Shown here in pieces: positions 23,043 to 31,494 of a DNA stretch of 34,660 bases (position 1 is the first letter of the stretch; each line of letters starts with the position of its first letter). The translations under genes were made by a program, and so were the position numbers. Below the pieces are notes generated by a model. That model had not been told where the DNA came from, did no database searches, and was given only the letters and a program-made list of their open reading frames with translations. This stretch comes from an uncultured Treponema sp. (GTDB taxonomy: Bacteria > Spirochaetota > Spirochaetia > Treponematales > Treponemataceae), in contig CAMGTC010000003.1 in assembly GCA_946061765.1 (NCBI GenBank), positions 1 through 34,660 of the forward strand, written 5' to 3'.

Positions 23043-24026
23043 TTAATTTTTCACAAATTTATATTTTATTTTTCCTTTTTCATCTTTTTCTAAAAGACCA
23101 CAGAATGTATCTTCAAAGAAAACTGCTACAATACTATTGTTTGGAATTTTATATAAATCTTCAATGAACAAACGGTTTTTTAGAGGTTTACCATTTGAAA
23201 ATTCTGCCAGGGCATCTTTATTAATCAAATTGATTATTATAAAGCCACAATTAATTGCCAGTTCCCTGTTAAAACTCTGTATTTTTGCAAGAATTTCTTC
23301 CTGAATATTATCACCATAATAAACTTTATCTTCTATCTTAAAATCTTTTTCATGATTTAAACAAGCATCAATTGTAAAGTCATCAAGTTCAGAAAAGGCC
23401 GCTGCATCTTCAACTTTAAAATCACCAATACGGCTTCTATAAAGTCCTATAAGATAAGCAGCGCTATTACAGTAATTTCCAATATCTCTGGCAAGACTTC
23501 TGATGTAAGTTCCCTTAGAAACTGTAAACTTTACTAGACATGCTAATACTTTTCCTTGAGAATTTAACTTAACATCTTCCAAATCTGCCGAGTAAACTAT
23601 TATTTTTCGTTCTGGAATATCAGAAATTTGCCCTTTTCTTGCTAAATCACCAGCTCTTTGACCATCTACATGAATTGCAGAAAACAAAGGCGGCTTTTGC
23701 ATCTGAGGACCTGTAAAATGCTCCAAAGCCTTCAATAAATCATTTTTATCTGGTAAAGGGGCCTGTTTTATTATATTTCCAGTGTATTCAAGTGTATCAG
23801 TTTCAGCACCAAATTTAATTACAGCTGAATAAGTTTTATCAAACTCGGTAATATTACCTGCAAGTCGTGTAAGCCTTCCGCAACAAACAACAAGCAATCC
23901 CTGGGCAAAAGAATCTAGAGTGCCTGTATGACCAACTTTAGTAGTTTTTAGGGCTTTTTTTATATTACTAAGCGAAGCAAAAGAAGTTAATCCTCTTTTT
24001 TTTGCTAGAAGAACAATTCCATCCAT
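23043..24026 (-). CDS. truB: tRNA pseudouridine(55) synthase TruB
   Basis: From the ATG at 24026 the protein is 327 residues and begins MDGIVLLAKKRGLTSF, the normal TruB start, although the usual KPxG is KKRG. The catalytic loop GHTGTLDSFAQGLLVV holds the active-site Asp, with Ser in place of the common Pro. KPPLFSAIHVDGQRAGDLAR and TFSKGTYIRSL-like (TVSKGTYIRSLARDIG) motifs follow. It makes pseudouridine 55 in the T-loop of tRNAs. A TTG at 24056 would add ten residues, but lies inside a terminator-like hairpin. The C-terminus (after about 240) is divergent. It is last of the rimP-nusA-infB-rbfA-truB set. Confidence 0.9.
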   Translation of the reverse strand: MDGIVLLAKKRGLTSFASLSNIKKALKTTKVGHTGTLDSFAQGLLVVCCGRLTRLAGNITEFDKTYSAVIKFGAETDTLEYTGNIIKQAPLPDKNDLLKALEHFTGPQMQKPPLFSAIHVDGQRAGDLARKGQISDIPERKIIVYSADLEDVKLNSQGKVLACLVKFTVSKGTYIRSLARDIGNYCNSAAYLIGLYRSRIGDFKVEDAAAFSELDDFTIDACLNHEKDFKIEDKVYYGDNIQEEILAKIQSFNRELAINCGFIIINLINKDALAEFSNGKPLKNRLFIEDLYKIPNNSIVAVFFEDTFCGLLEKDEKGKIKYKFVKN

Positions 24027-24040
24027 ATTTTCATTCACAC

Positions 24041-24077
24041 AAAAAAAATCTGACAAGTATTTACCTGCCAGATTTTT
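24041..24077 (-). terminator. Intrinsic terminator or attenuator before truB
   Basis: On the minus strand AAAAATCTG pairs with CAGATTTTT (24069-24077 and 24044-24052 on the plus strand). The stem extends by three more pairs around the loop GGTAAATACT. A run of eight U's follows the 3' arm. It lies between rbfA and truB and covers the alternative TTG start of truB. Confidence 0.75.
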
Positions 24078-24102
24078 AATTTATCTTAGTTTGTTAAGAT
24101 TA

Positions 24103-24504
24103 TTAATCTGAATCTTTTTGAGAATCTGAAGCTTTTGCTTTTTCTCTTTCTTCTGATTCTTTTTCCAAAGCATTCAGTTTCTGCACCATCTTGAACCCTT
24201 CTTTCATTCCCTTATCAACAATAAACTGTAATTTAGGGAACTGGCGGATTCTAAGTTTTTTTGCAATTTCTCTTTGAATAAAACCTGCTGCGGCATTTAA
24301 TCCATCAACTCCGTGTTTTAATTCACCATCTGGCAAAAAAGATGATACATACACTTTTGCATAAGCCAAATCATTCGTAATTTCAACACGATTTACACTT
24401 AGGAAAGTAGATACTCGTGGATCTTTTACCTGTCCACGAAGTATCAATTGGGAAATTTCATCACGGAGCTGATCATTCAATCTCTGTAATCTGTATTGTC
24501 CCAT
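24103..24504 (-). CDS. rbfA: Ribosome-binding factor A
   Basis: This 133-residue KH-type protein begins MGQYRLQRLNDQLRDEISQL, has the central DLAYAKVYVSSF strand and the RIRQFPKLQFIVDKGMKEG segment that defines RbfA. It helps mature the 5' end of 16S rRNA in the small subunit and is needed in the cold in other bacteria. Its ATG overlaps the infB stop by one base (TAATG), giving translational coupling. The C-terminal tail (EKESEEREKAKASD) is charged and likely disordered. Confidence 0.93.
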   Translation of the reverse strand: MGQYRLQRLNDQLRDEISQLILRGQVKDPRVSTFLSVNRVEITNDLAYAKVYVSSFLPDGELKHGVDGLNAAAGFIQREIAKKLRIRQFPKLQFIVDKGMKEGFKMVQKLNALEKESEEREKAKASDSQKDSD

Positions 24505-27152
24505 TATTGAGCTCCTTCTGAACCGGTTGCAGTTACATTACGTTTTGCAGCTTCAGCTTCTTCTTCGGCAATTGTTTTTCCAAGTTTCTTGGCAACTTCA
24601 ACAACTTCAAATACTTCGAGTTTATCGCCAACCTGAATATCCTGCCAGTTTTCAAGACCAATACCACATTCGTAACCTACGCTAACTTCGCGTGCATCAT
24701 CCTTAAAGCGTTTAAGAGAAGAAATTTTTCCAGTGAATTTAACAATTCCATCACGGATAAGGTTTACGCTGGAAGTTCTACGAACAATACCTTCTGATAC
24801 AGAACAACCGGCAATAACACCAATTTTTGGTACTTTGAAAGTTTCGCGAACTTCAACCATACCAACAACTTCTTCTTTTGTATCTGGCTGTAACATACCT
24901 TCCATAGCCTGCTGAATTTCTTCAACACACTTGTAGATGATGTTGTATTTTCTGATTTCAACCTGTTCCTGCTCTGCCAAAGTTTTTGCCTTTGGAGTTG
25001 GACGTACGTTGAATCCGATGATTATTGCATTTGAGTCTGCAGCTGCAAGTGTAACATCCGATTCGTTGATTGCACCGGCACTTGAATGAATAACAGAAAG
25101 TCTGATTTCGCGTGTTGAAAGTTTTTCCAAAGAAGTCTTAAGTGCTTCTGCGGAACCCTGTAAGTCAGCCTTAATGATAACCTTAAGTTCTTTAACTTCG
25201 CTGTCCTTAATATCGCTGAAAAGTGTATCAAGAGTTGTTTTCTTAACAGCTTTGGCAGCTTCAAATCGTTTTAATTCCTGACGTTTTGAAGAAATTGCAC
25301 GTGCATCTTTTTCGCTTTCTGTTACCTGGAATGGATCCCCTGCATTTGGCATTTCTTCCATACCAAGAACTTCAACTGGTGTAGAAGGACCAGCTTCCTG
25401 AATACGTTTACCACGATCATCAAACATTGCACGAACACGACCAGAATAAATACCTGCAACAAATGGATCGCCCTGTTTAAGACATCCACGCTGAACCATT
25501 ACAGTTGAAACAACACCACGTCCCTGATCTACACGAGATTCAAGAATTCTACCTTCTGCACGACATGTATCATTAGCTTTAAGTTCAAGCATTTCTGCCT
25601 GAAGTAAGATTGCATCCAAAAGATCATCAATACCCTGTTTCTGTTTTGCAGAAATATGTACATACTGAGTATCTCCACCCCATTCTTCTGGAGTAAGTCC
25701 CTGTTCAGACAACTGAGTTTTTACTCTATCTGGATTTGCTTCTGGTTTATCAATCTTGTTTACAGCAACAATAATTGGAACTTTTGCATCTTTAGCATGA
25801 GCAATAGCTTCCAATGTTTGAGGCATAACACCATCATCTGCTGCTACTACAAGAACAACAATATCTGTTACCTGAGCACCACGAGCACGCATCATGGTAA
25901 ATGCTTCATGTCCTGGTGTATCAAGGAAAGTAATTTTACCTTTTGGAGTTGAAACAGAATAAGCACCAATAGACTGAGTAATTCCACCAGCTTCTCCTTC
26001 TGCAACATGTGCATTACGGATTGCATCAAGTGTTTTTGTTTTACCGTGGTCTACGTGTCCCATTACTGTTACAATAGGTGGACGAGGTTTTAATTCAATT
26101 CCATCGTCTTTTTCGCTTTCGATTACAGTTTCATCATAAAGAGAAACAAGATGAACTTCACAACCATATTCTGCAGCAAGCAATGTAGCTGTATCTGAGT
26201 CAATAGATTCTGTAATTCTAACCATCATACCCATACCCATAAGCTTAGTAATTACTTCGTTTGCCTTAAGATTCATCTTACGAGCAAGGTCTGAAACAGA
26301 AATAGATTCCATAATATCAATTGATTTTGGAACTACAGAAGCTGGAGTTTCAATCTTCTTTTTCTGTTCAAAGAGATTATCATCATATTGTTCTGCATCT
26401 TTACGATTGTAAATCTGCTTTTTACCTTTAAACTGTTTCTTAGCTGGCTGTCTAGACTGTTCTACCTGAGGAACTGGAGCTCCACCGCCCATTCCTGGTC
26501 TTGGACCATGATTAAATCCGCCGCCCTGACCATTATTACGGTTAAAACCACCGCCCTGACCATTGCGATTAAATCCACCACCTTGTCCATTTCTGTTGAA
26601 ACCGCCCCCCTGGCCCTGACCGCCACGATTAAAACCGCCCTGTCTGTTATTTTGCTGGGCTCTCTGACGTGCCTGATCTCCGCTAAATCCAGATGAACCT
26701 TCACGGTTATAACGATTATTTCCAGGTCGTCCACCGTCCCGATTATAATTATTACGGCCATTATTCTGTCTTCCCTTATCGGAAAGATTTCCAGCCTTTA
26801 CATTTGGTCTTTCTGTATTAAATACAAATGGTTTTTTATCTTTATTATTGCCACCTGCATTATTTTTTGCGGGCTGATTTGAAGATGTCTGAAGGTTTGT
26901 TTCTTTTTTCTCAGGAGCAGGAGCTGGTGTTTCAGGTTTCTTTACAAGAACACGAACTCCTTCTTTCTTACCTTGCTCAGCAGCAGGTTTTGCAGTTTTT
27001 TGAGGCTGCGCTGGACCTGAAGCTGGTTTCCTTTTGAGAACAACAACCTTTTTCTTTTCTCCAGAACCATTATTTGTTGGATTATTAGGATTTGAATCCT
27101 GCTGTTTTTTGTGCACAACAAATTCTGGTTTTTTCTCTAATTCTTCTGCCAT
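24504..27152 (-). CDS. infB: Translation initiation factor IF-2
   Basis: The 882 residues start with a long basic, low-complexity N-terminus (1-270). It contains Lys/Pro-rich parts and, at 171-216, five tandem GGFNR(N)GQG-type units. The conserved IF2_N helices follow (SVSDLARKMNLKANEVITKL, about 285-304). The GTPase domain shows GHVDHGKT (365-372), DTPGHEAF and NKID. Domains II, III and the C-terminal fMet-tRNA binding domain end in VGYECGIGLENWQDIQVGD. It places initiator tRNA on the 30S subunit and promotes subunit joining. It lies 21 bases after nusA. The Gly/Asn/Arg repeats are unusual and resemble RGG-type RNA-binding tails. Confidence 0.95.
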   Translation of the reverse strand: MAEELEKKPEFVVHKKQQDSNPNNPTNNGSGEKKKVVVLKRKPASGPAQPQKTAKPAAEQGKKEGVRVLVKKPETPAPAPEKKETNLQTSSNQPAKNNAGGNNKDKKPFVFNTERPNVKAGNLSDKGRQNNGRNNYNRDGGRPGNNRYNREGSSGFSGDQARQRAQQNNRQGGFNRGGQGQGGGFNRNGQGGGFNRNGQGGGFNRNNGQGGGFNHGPRPGMGGGAPVPQVEQSRQPAKKQFKGKKQIYNRKDAEQYDDNLFEQKKKIETPASVVPKSIDIMESISVSDLARKMNLKANEVITKLMGMGMMVRITESIDSDTATLLAAEYGCEVHLVSLYDETVIESEKDDGIELKPRPPIVTVMGHVDHGKTKTLDAIRNAHVAEGEAGGITQSIGAYSVSTPKGKITFLDTPGHEAFTMMRARGAQVTDIVVLVVAADDGVMPQTLEAIAHAKDAKVPIIVAVNKIDKPEANPDRVKTQLSEQGLTPEEWGGDTQYVHISAKQKQGIDDLLDAILLQAEMLELKANDTCRAEGRILESRVDQGRGVVSTVMVQRGCLKQGDPFVAGIYSGRVRAMFDDRGKRIQEAGPSTPVEVLGMEEMPNAGDPFQVTESEKDARAISSKRQELKRFEAAKAVKKTTLDTLFSDIKDSEVKELKVIIKADLQGSAEALKTSLEKLSTREIRLSVIHSSAGAINESDVTLAAADSNAIIIGFNVRPTPKAKTLAEQEQVEIRKYNIIYKCVEEIQQAMEGMLQPDTKEEVVGMVEVRETFKVPKIGVIAGCSVSEGIVRRTSSVNLIRDGIVKFTGKISSLKRFKDDAREVSVGYECGIGLENWQDIQVGDKLEVFEVVEVAKKLGKTIAEEEAEAAKRNVTATGSEGAQ
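26505..26642 (-). repeat. In-gene tandem repeat in infB (GGFNRNGQG units)
   Basis: The codons for residues 171-216 of IF-2 form about five near-identical 24-30 base units encoding Gly-Gly-Phe-Asn-Arg-(Asn)-Gly-Gln-Gly. The last unit has His for Arg. The DNA similarity suggests slippage-driven growth. Confidence 0.85.
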
Positions 27153-27173
27153 ATATTACTCGATTCCTTCTAT

Positions 27174-28649
27174 TTATTCCTCTTCAAATACAAACTCAGC
27201 ACCACAATTTGGACAGTGAGTCATATCAAGTGTGATTTTTGCTCCACAAGCAGGACAGAAATATTCTTCTTCATCTTCTTTTTCTTCTTCGTGAGTTTCT
27301 GTCTCTTCTACTTCATTTTCTTCAGTCTGTTCTTCTTCAACAAACTCTACATTGTTATTAATCAAATCGTTTACTTCTTCAAGATCATCAGCTGTAATAC
27401 CTTCGATGTGAATAGCATCTTTATCAAAAGCTTCAACAAAATCCTGAATCTGTTCAATTCCATTTTCCTTAAGTAAAGCAGCAACATTTTCTTTGATTCC
27501 AGGAAGTTCTGAAATTGTGTAAATTTCTGAATTTTCTTCTTCTGCAACATCATCATTAAAGAGGTTTTTAGCATTCTGAACTGTATTTACAGTTGAGAAG
27601 TCAATTTCTTCTGCCTGTTCAACAGTCTTAACATCAATATTCCAGTCACAAAGTCTGTTTGCAAGTCTTACGTTCTGTCCCTGTCTTCCAATTGCTAGTG
27701 AGAATTGACTTTCTTCTACAATTGCAAGAGCCTGGCGTTTATCTGCATCCATAATAACTACTCTTTCAACCTGAGCTGGCGAAAGCGCGTTTTTAATAAA
27801 ATCAACAGGATTTGGTTCATAACGTAAAACATCAATTTTTTCGTTGTAAAGTTCACGAATAACATTCTGAATACGAACACCTTTTAATCCTACACAAGCT
27901 CCTACAGGATCTACTTCTTCGCGTTTTGTAGAAACTGCAATCTTTGTACGATATCCGGCATCACGAACAATACGTTCAATTGTGATTGTACCATCAGAAA
28001 TTTCTGGAACTTCTTTTTCAAGAATTGAACTAACCAATTTTGGATCGCTTCTTGAAAGTACAAGCTGAATACCAGAATTTGTCTTTTTGATTTCTACGAT
28101 TAGAGCCTTAATACGATCATTTTTTTCGTAGAATTCAAGTTTTGACTGATATTTAAGTGGAAGAACTCCTTCGATTTTTCCAGCATTACCAAGATCAAGG
28201 TAAATATTGCCATTTCTTTCTCTCTGGAAATAACCAATGATAATTTCTCCAATTTTATCCTTATATTCGTTGTACAAAGAATCTTTATATGTTTCGTTTA
28301 AGCCCTGATGAGCTGTCTGTTTTCCTGTAGAAACTGCAGAACGATTGAAAGTTTTAGGATCTTCAAGAATATCAATTTCATCACCAACTTCAACATCTTC
28401 TGAAAGTTTACGAGCATCTTCTAATTCGATTTCTTTTACAGGATCCCAAACTCCATCAAGAACAACTTTTCTTGAATAAATAGATACATCTGACATATTA
28501 TCTGCAAATTTTACAATTGCGTTTTCATCAGTTCCGTAAGTTCTCTTATAAGCAGCCTTAAGTGCTTTTTCAATTGTCTGTCTAACTGAATCTTCAGAAT
28601 AACCTTTTTCTTGAATCAGTTGACGGATAGCATCTGCCATTTCTGACAT
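27174..28649 (-). CDS. nusA: Transcription termination/antitermination factor NusA with zinc ribbon
   Basis: This 491-residue protein has the NusA N-terminal domain, an S1 domain (about 135-200; GEIIIGYFQRERNGNIYLDL), and two KH domains (GACVGLKGVRIQNVIREL and AIGRQGQNVRLANRL). A helix-hairpin-helix region follows (ISELPGIKENVAALLKENGI). A very acidic linker leads to a C-terminal zinc ribbon of four cysteines, CPAC (465-468) and CPNC (479-482). The core matches the family. The ribbon is not a standard part of NusA. NusA controls RNA polymerase pausing, termination and rRNA antitermination. Its RBS lies in the last codons of rimP, two bases away. Confidence 0.93.
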   Translation of the reverse strand: MSEMADAIRQLIQEKGYSEDSVRQTIEKALKAAYKRTYGTDENAIVKFADNMSDVSIYSRKVVLDGVWDPVKEIELEDARKLSEDVEVGDEIDILEDPKTFNRSAVSTGKQTAHQGLNETYKDSLYNEYKDKIGEIIIGYFQRERNGNIYLDLGNAGKIEGVLPLKYQSKLEFYEKNDRIKALIVEIKKTNSGIQLVLSRSDPKLVSSILEKEVPEISDGTITIERIVRDAGYRTKIAVSTKREEVDPVGACVGLKGVRIQNVIRELYNEKIDVLRYEPNPVDFIKNALSPAQVERVVIMDADKRQALAIVEESQFSLAIGRQGQNVRLANRLCDWNIDVKTVEQAEEIDFSTVNTVQNAKNLFNDDVAEEENSEIYTISELPGIKENVAALLKENGIEQIQDFVEAFDKDAIHIEGITADDLEEVNDLINNNVEFVEEEQTEENEVEETETHEEEKEDEEEYFCPACGAKITLDMTHCPNCGAEFVFEEE

Positions 28650-28651
28650 TT

Positions 28652-29125
28652 CTATGCCTCCTCAATAGTATAAATAAATTTTGCTTTAGCTATATTTTCA
28701 TAAGTAACAGTTACCGAAGTACCGTCATCTTTTTCCAATGTAACTGATTTTTCGTCAGAAGAAAGGATTTTTCCCCCAACCCAATCTGTAACAGTTTTAT
28801 CCCAAACTCTTACATTTCTTCCTGTAAAAACAGAAAATTCTGCTGCGTTCTTAATGTTATGTTCAACTCCAGGACTTGTAAGTTCCATTGATGTATCATC
28901 AGTGCCAAGAAGTGCTTCCAGACGAGGTAAAAGAAGGCGATGAACTTTTGCACAGTCATTAACTCCAATATTTACTTTTGGATCAGAACTGGCAATCATA
29001 GCAGAAATTTTTGTAGTAGTTTTACCAGGAATAATTTTAAGGTCTACAAGTTTAAAACCAAGACCTTCTACAAGAGCTGCACACTCTGTGTAATACTTAA
29101 TGTTTTTATATGATGTATATTCCAT
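28652..29125 (-). CDS. rimP: Ribosome maturation factor RimP
   Basis: This 157-residue cytoplasmic protein has the RimP features: an N-terminal alpha/beta domain (CAALVEGLGFKLVDLKII), VNDCAKVHRLLLPRLE and the junction MELTSPGVEH, followed by an SH3-like C-terminal domain (GRNVRVWDK to AKFIYTIEEA). It assists 30S assembly. It is the first gene of the nusA-infB operon, as in most bacteria. Only a weak AGGT precedes its ATG, and no clear promoter is seen between it and repeat copy 6. Confidence 0.9.
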   Translation of the reverse strand: MEYTSYKNIKYYTECAALVEGLGFKLVDLKIIPGKTTTKISAMIASSDPKVNIGVNDCAKVHRLLLPRLEALLGTDDTSMELTSPGVEHNIKNAAEFSVFTGRNVRVWDKTVTDWVGGKILSSDEKSVTLEKDDGTSVTVTYENIAKAKFIYTIEEA

Positions 29126-29170
29126 ACCTGTTTCAAGTCAGATAATTTTTACTTCGCAAAAAGTGCTAAA

Positions 29171-29249
29171 TACGTCTGGTCAAGGGACGCTTCACTCTTC
29201 GGCCTTGACTCAGCCGTTTTTAGGATTTGTAATAAACCCTAAATAAAAA
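29171..29249 (+). repeat. 76-bp intergenic repeat, copy 6
   Basis: It starts TACGTCTGG and is the sister of copy 2 (shared CAGCCGTTTTTAGGATTT). Hairpin 1 keeps seven pairs; hairpin 2 has one A-C mismatch. It lies between rimP and hisS, which are both on the minus strand, yet keeps the plus orientation. A terminator begins within its last bases. Confidence 0.9.
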
Positions 29250-29277
29250 AGACCCGTGGGTTGACACGAGTCTTTTT
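29246..29277 (-). terminator. Bidirectional intrinsic terminator after hisS
   Basis: AAAAAGACCCGTG (29246-29258) pairs with CACGAGTCTTTTT (29265-29277) with one C-A mismatch and a six-base loop. The arms end in A- and T-runs, so it can work on both strands. It ends hisS transcripts and would stop any transcript leaving repeat copy 6. Confidence 0.88.
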
Positions 29278-29353
29278 AATATAATATTAAACTGACGTAT
29301 ATTAATATAAAGTCTTTTAAAATAAATGTCAATAAAGCATTATAGCCAAAAGT

Positions 29354-30595
29354 CTATTTCAGGACTAAAGTTCCATCTTTGAATGAAGCAAATTTTGTAT
29401 AACCCTGTTTTTCCAGCATATCAAACTGAGGGCCTGCCTTTTTTGCCTTTTTAATAATTGAAACTGAATAAGTCTGACGTAATTTACCAGCCTCTTTCAT
29501 AACCTGAGCAAAAGGAATTGAATCTTCATAAAGCAAGGCACATTTTTCTTTTGCCCCAGGAATCTGATAATTCTGCTCTAAAAGAATATTACAAATTCTT
29601 TCAAAACCAATACTAAAACCTACGGCTGGAACCGGCTGACCAATGAACTTTCCAATAAGATTATCATAACGACCACCACCGCCAATTGCACCAGAAAAGA
29701 GTGGACTTCCAATTTCGAATACAGCACCAGTGTAATATCCCTGACCTCTAACAAGACTTGGACAGTATTTAATATCATAAGCACCCTGAGAAACTTCTCT
29801 GGCAGTTTGGATTATGTACTTAAGATTATCAGCAATAGATGGATCTGCACATTTTGATGCAACATAATCCAGAGTAATTTCATTTCCACTTGAAACAAAA
29901 TCTACCAGGGCTTTTATTGCATTTTCTGGCATAGCTTTTTCTTTTAATTCAGCTTCAATCCCCTCTGCCCCAATTTTATCCATTTTGTCAAAAGTAATAC
30001 AAACTGAATCTAAAGTTTCTGGAGCAAAACCCATGTTTTCCAGCATACTTCTTAAAATTCTGCGGTCATTAATATTTATATAAAAATCTTTAAATCCAAT
30101 AGCCAGCATTGCATTTGCTGTTACATCAATTAATTCAACTTCTGCATTAGGAGATGAATCTCCAAGAATATCAATATCACACTGAACAAATTCTCTCATA
30201 CGACCTTTCTGTGGTCTTTCTGCACGATAAACTCTATCAGTCTGAATAACCTTAAATGGAAATTGAAGATTATTGCGGTTTGCAGCAAAAAATCTTGTAA
30301 GAGGTAGAGTTAAATCATAACGTAAGCCCATGTCAGACAGTTCTTTTTCCGATGGATGTTCCTGTGAAAGTGCGCTATCTAATTTATCTCCGCGTTTTAA
30401 AACTTTGAATATAAGATTAAGATTATCTCCACCGTCTGATTTATCAAGATTTTCTGAATCTTCAAGAATTGGAGTTGAAATTCTTTCAAATCCAGATGCA
30501 CGATAAGTTTCAAGGATTTTACCCTGTACATAATCTCTCATTTTTTGTTCTGCAGGAAGAATATCTTTCATTCCCTTTAAGGCATTTGTTTTCAT
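29354..30595 (-). CDS. hisS: Histidyl-tRNA synthetase
   Basis: The 413 residues show class II synthetase motif 1, motif 2 (DRVYRAERPQKGRMREFVQC) and motif 3 (AVGFSIGFERI). Histidine-specific elements are LVRGQGYYTGAVFEI and GGGGRYDNL. A C-terminal anticodon-binding domain follows (LLYEDSIPFAQVMKEAG onward). It charges tRNA-His. The common LVRGLDYYTGTVFE sequence is changed at two positions (GQ for LD and A for T). The gene stands alone with a good promoter and a terminator. Confidence 0.95.
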   Translation of the reverse strand: MKTNALKGMKDILPAEQKMRDYVQGKILETYRASGFERISTPILEDSENLDKSDGGDNLNLIFKVLKRGDKLDSALSQEHPSEKELSDMGLRYDLTLPLTRFFAANRNNLQFPFKVIQTDRVYRAERPQKGRMREFVQCDIDILGDSSPNAEVELIDVTANAMLAIGFKDFYININDRRILRSMLENMGFAPETLDSVCITFDKMDKIGAEGIEAELKEKAMPENAIKALVDFVSSGNEITLDYVASKCADPSIADNLKYIIQTAREVSQGAYDIKYCPSLVRGQGYYTGAVFEIGSPLFSGAIGGGGRYDNLIGKFIGQPVPAVGFSIGFERICNILLEQNYQIPGAKEKCALLYEDSIPFAQVMKEAGKLRQTYSVSIIKKAKKAGPQFDMLEKQGYTKFASFKDGTLVLK

Positions 30596-30622
30596 TTATT
30601 GTTGTATCCTCTTTTTATGGTT

Positions 30623-30651
30623 ATAATATTAAAAATGTTCAAATAAGACAA
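30623..30651 (-). promoter_or_regulatory. Promoter of hisS
   Basis: On the minus strand TTGTCT (30646-30651) and TATTAT (30623-30628) are exactly 17 bp apart, about 28 bases before the hisS ATG. AGAGGA lies in the short leader. Confidence 0.7.
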
Positions 30652-30699
30652 TAAAGAGATTCTTTAAATTATAAAGGAGTGAATCTGGAGATATTTTAT

Positions 30700-31494
30700 A
30701 TGACTTTAGTTTTTGATATTGGAAATACAAATATAAAAACAGCCCTTTTTGAAGGAAATACATTAAAACAAGTGTGGAGACTTTCCACTGATATAAAAAG
30801 AACCGGAGATGAATATTTTTCGATTTTAAGGTCCCTTTTTAGAGACAGTCAGATTGATTTTTATGATATCAAGAAAATAGTTTTAAGTACGGTTGTTCCA
30901 GCATTAATCGGACCTTTTGTAATTGTAAGTCAGCACATTACAGGCAAAAAACCAATTTTATTATCCCCTGAAAATTATGATAAATTGCCAATCAAAATAC
31001 CCGAAACTGCAAAACACGAAATTGGAACAGATCTTCTTTGTGATGCCCTGGCTGCCTGGACAAAATATAAAACTCCCTGCATAATCGCCGATTTTGGTAC
31101 AGCCCTTTCTTTTACCGCTTTGAATCAGCATGGATGTATAGCAGGTGTTGCAATTGCACCGGGAATTAGAACAGCTTTTAATTCTCTTTTTAATAACACA
31201 GCTCAAATTCCTGCAATTCCTCTGGATATTCCAGAAACCAGTTTAGGAAAAAACACTGTTGTTGCAGTTCAAAGTGGAATTGTTTTAGGCTACAAAGGAC
31301 TTGTAGAAGGTCTGCTTGCAAATATGAAGGCAGATTTAGAAAAGGAAAATGGAATAAATCAGAAAGATATTATTGTAATTGCAACTGGCGGTTTAAATAG
31401 TATGATTGCACCTATTACAAAAGTTTTTGATAAACTCGAAAAAGATTTAACTTTGGAAGGCATTAAAATTGCCGGAGACTTTATTGAATCTTAA
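30700..31494 (+). CDS. coaX: Type III pantothenate kinase
   Basis: From the ATG at 30700 the protein has 264 residues. It contains the CoaX signature motifs VFDIGNTNIK (phosphate-binding), GTDLLCDALAAW with the catalytic-region Asp, ADFGTALSFTAL and GIVLGYKGLVEGLL, then ATGGL. It phosphorylates pantothenate, the first step to coenzyme A. The type III enzyme is insensitive to CoA feedback and needs a monovalent cation in studied homologues. GGAG lies nine bases before this ATG. A GTG at 30679 would add seven residues not typical of the family. The gene's last 14 bases overlap the convergent NeuB-family gene. Confidence 0.93.
   Translation: MTLVFDIGNTNIKTALFEGNTLKQVWRLSTDIKRTGDEYFSILRSLFRDSQIDFYDIKKIVLSTVVPALIGPFVIVSQHITGKKPILLSPENYDKLPIKIPETAKHEIGTDLLCDALAAWTKYKTPCIIADFGTALSFTALNQHGCIAGVAIAPGIRTAFNSLFNNTAQIPAIPLDIPETSLGKNTVVAVQSGIVLGYKGLVEGLLANMKADLEKENGINQKDIIVIATGGLNSMIAPITKVFDKLEKDLTLEGIKIAGDFIES

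Noticed and set aside
1128-29249. Six repeats as a CRISPR array or integron cassette sites
   Set aside because: Spacing runs from 0.4 to 9 kb with ordinary chromosomal genes between, no cas or integrase gene, and no uniform spacers.
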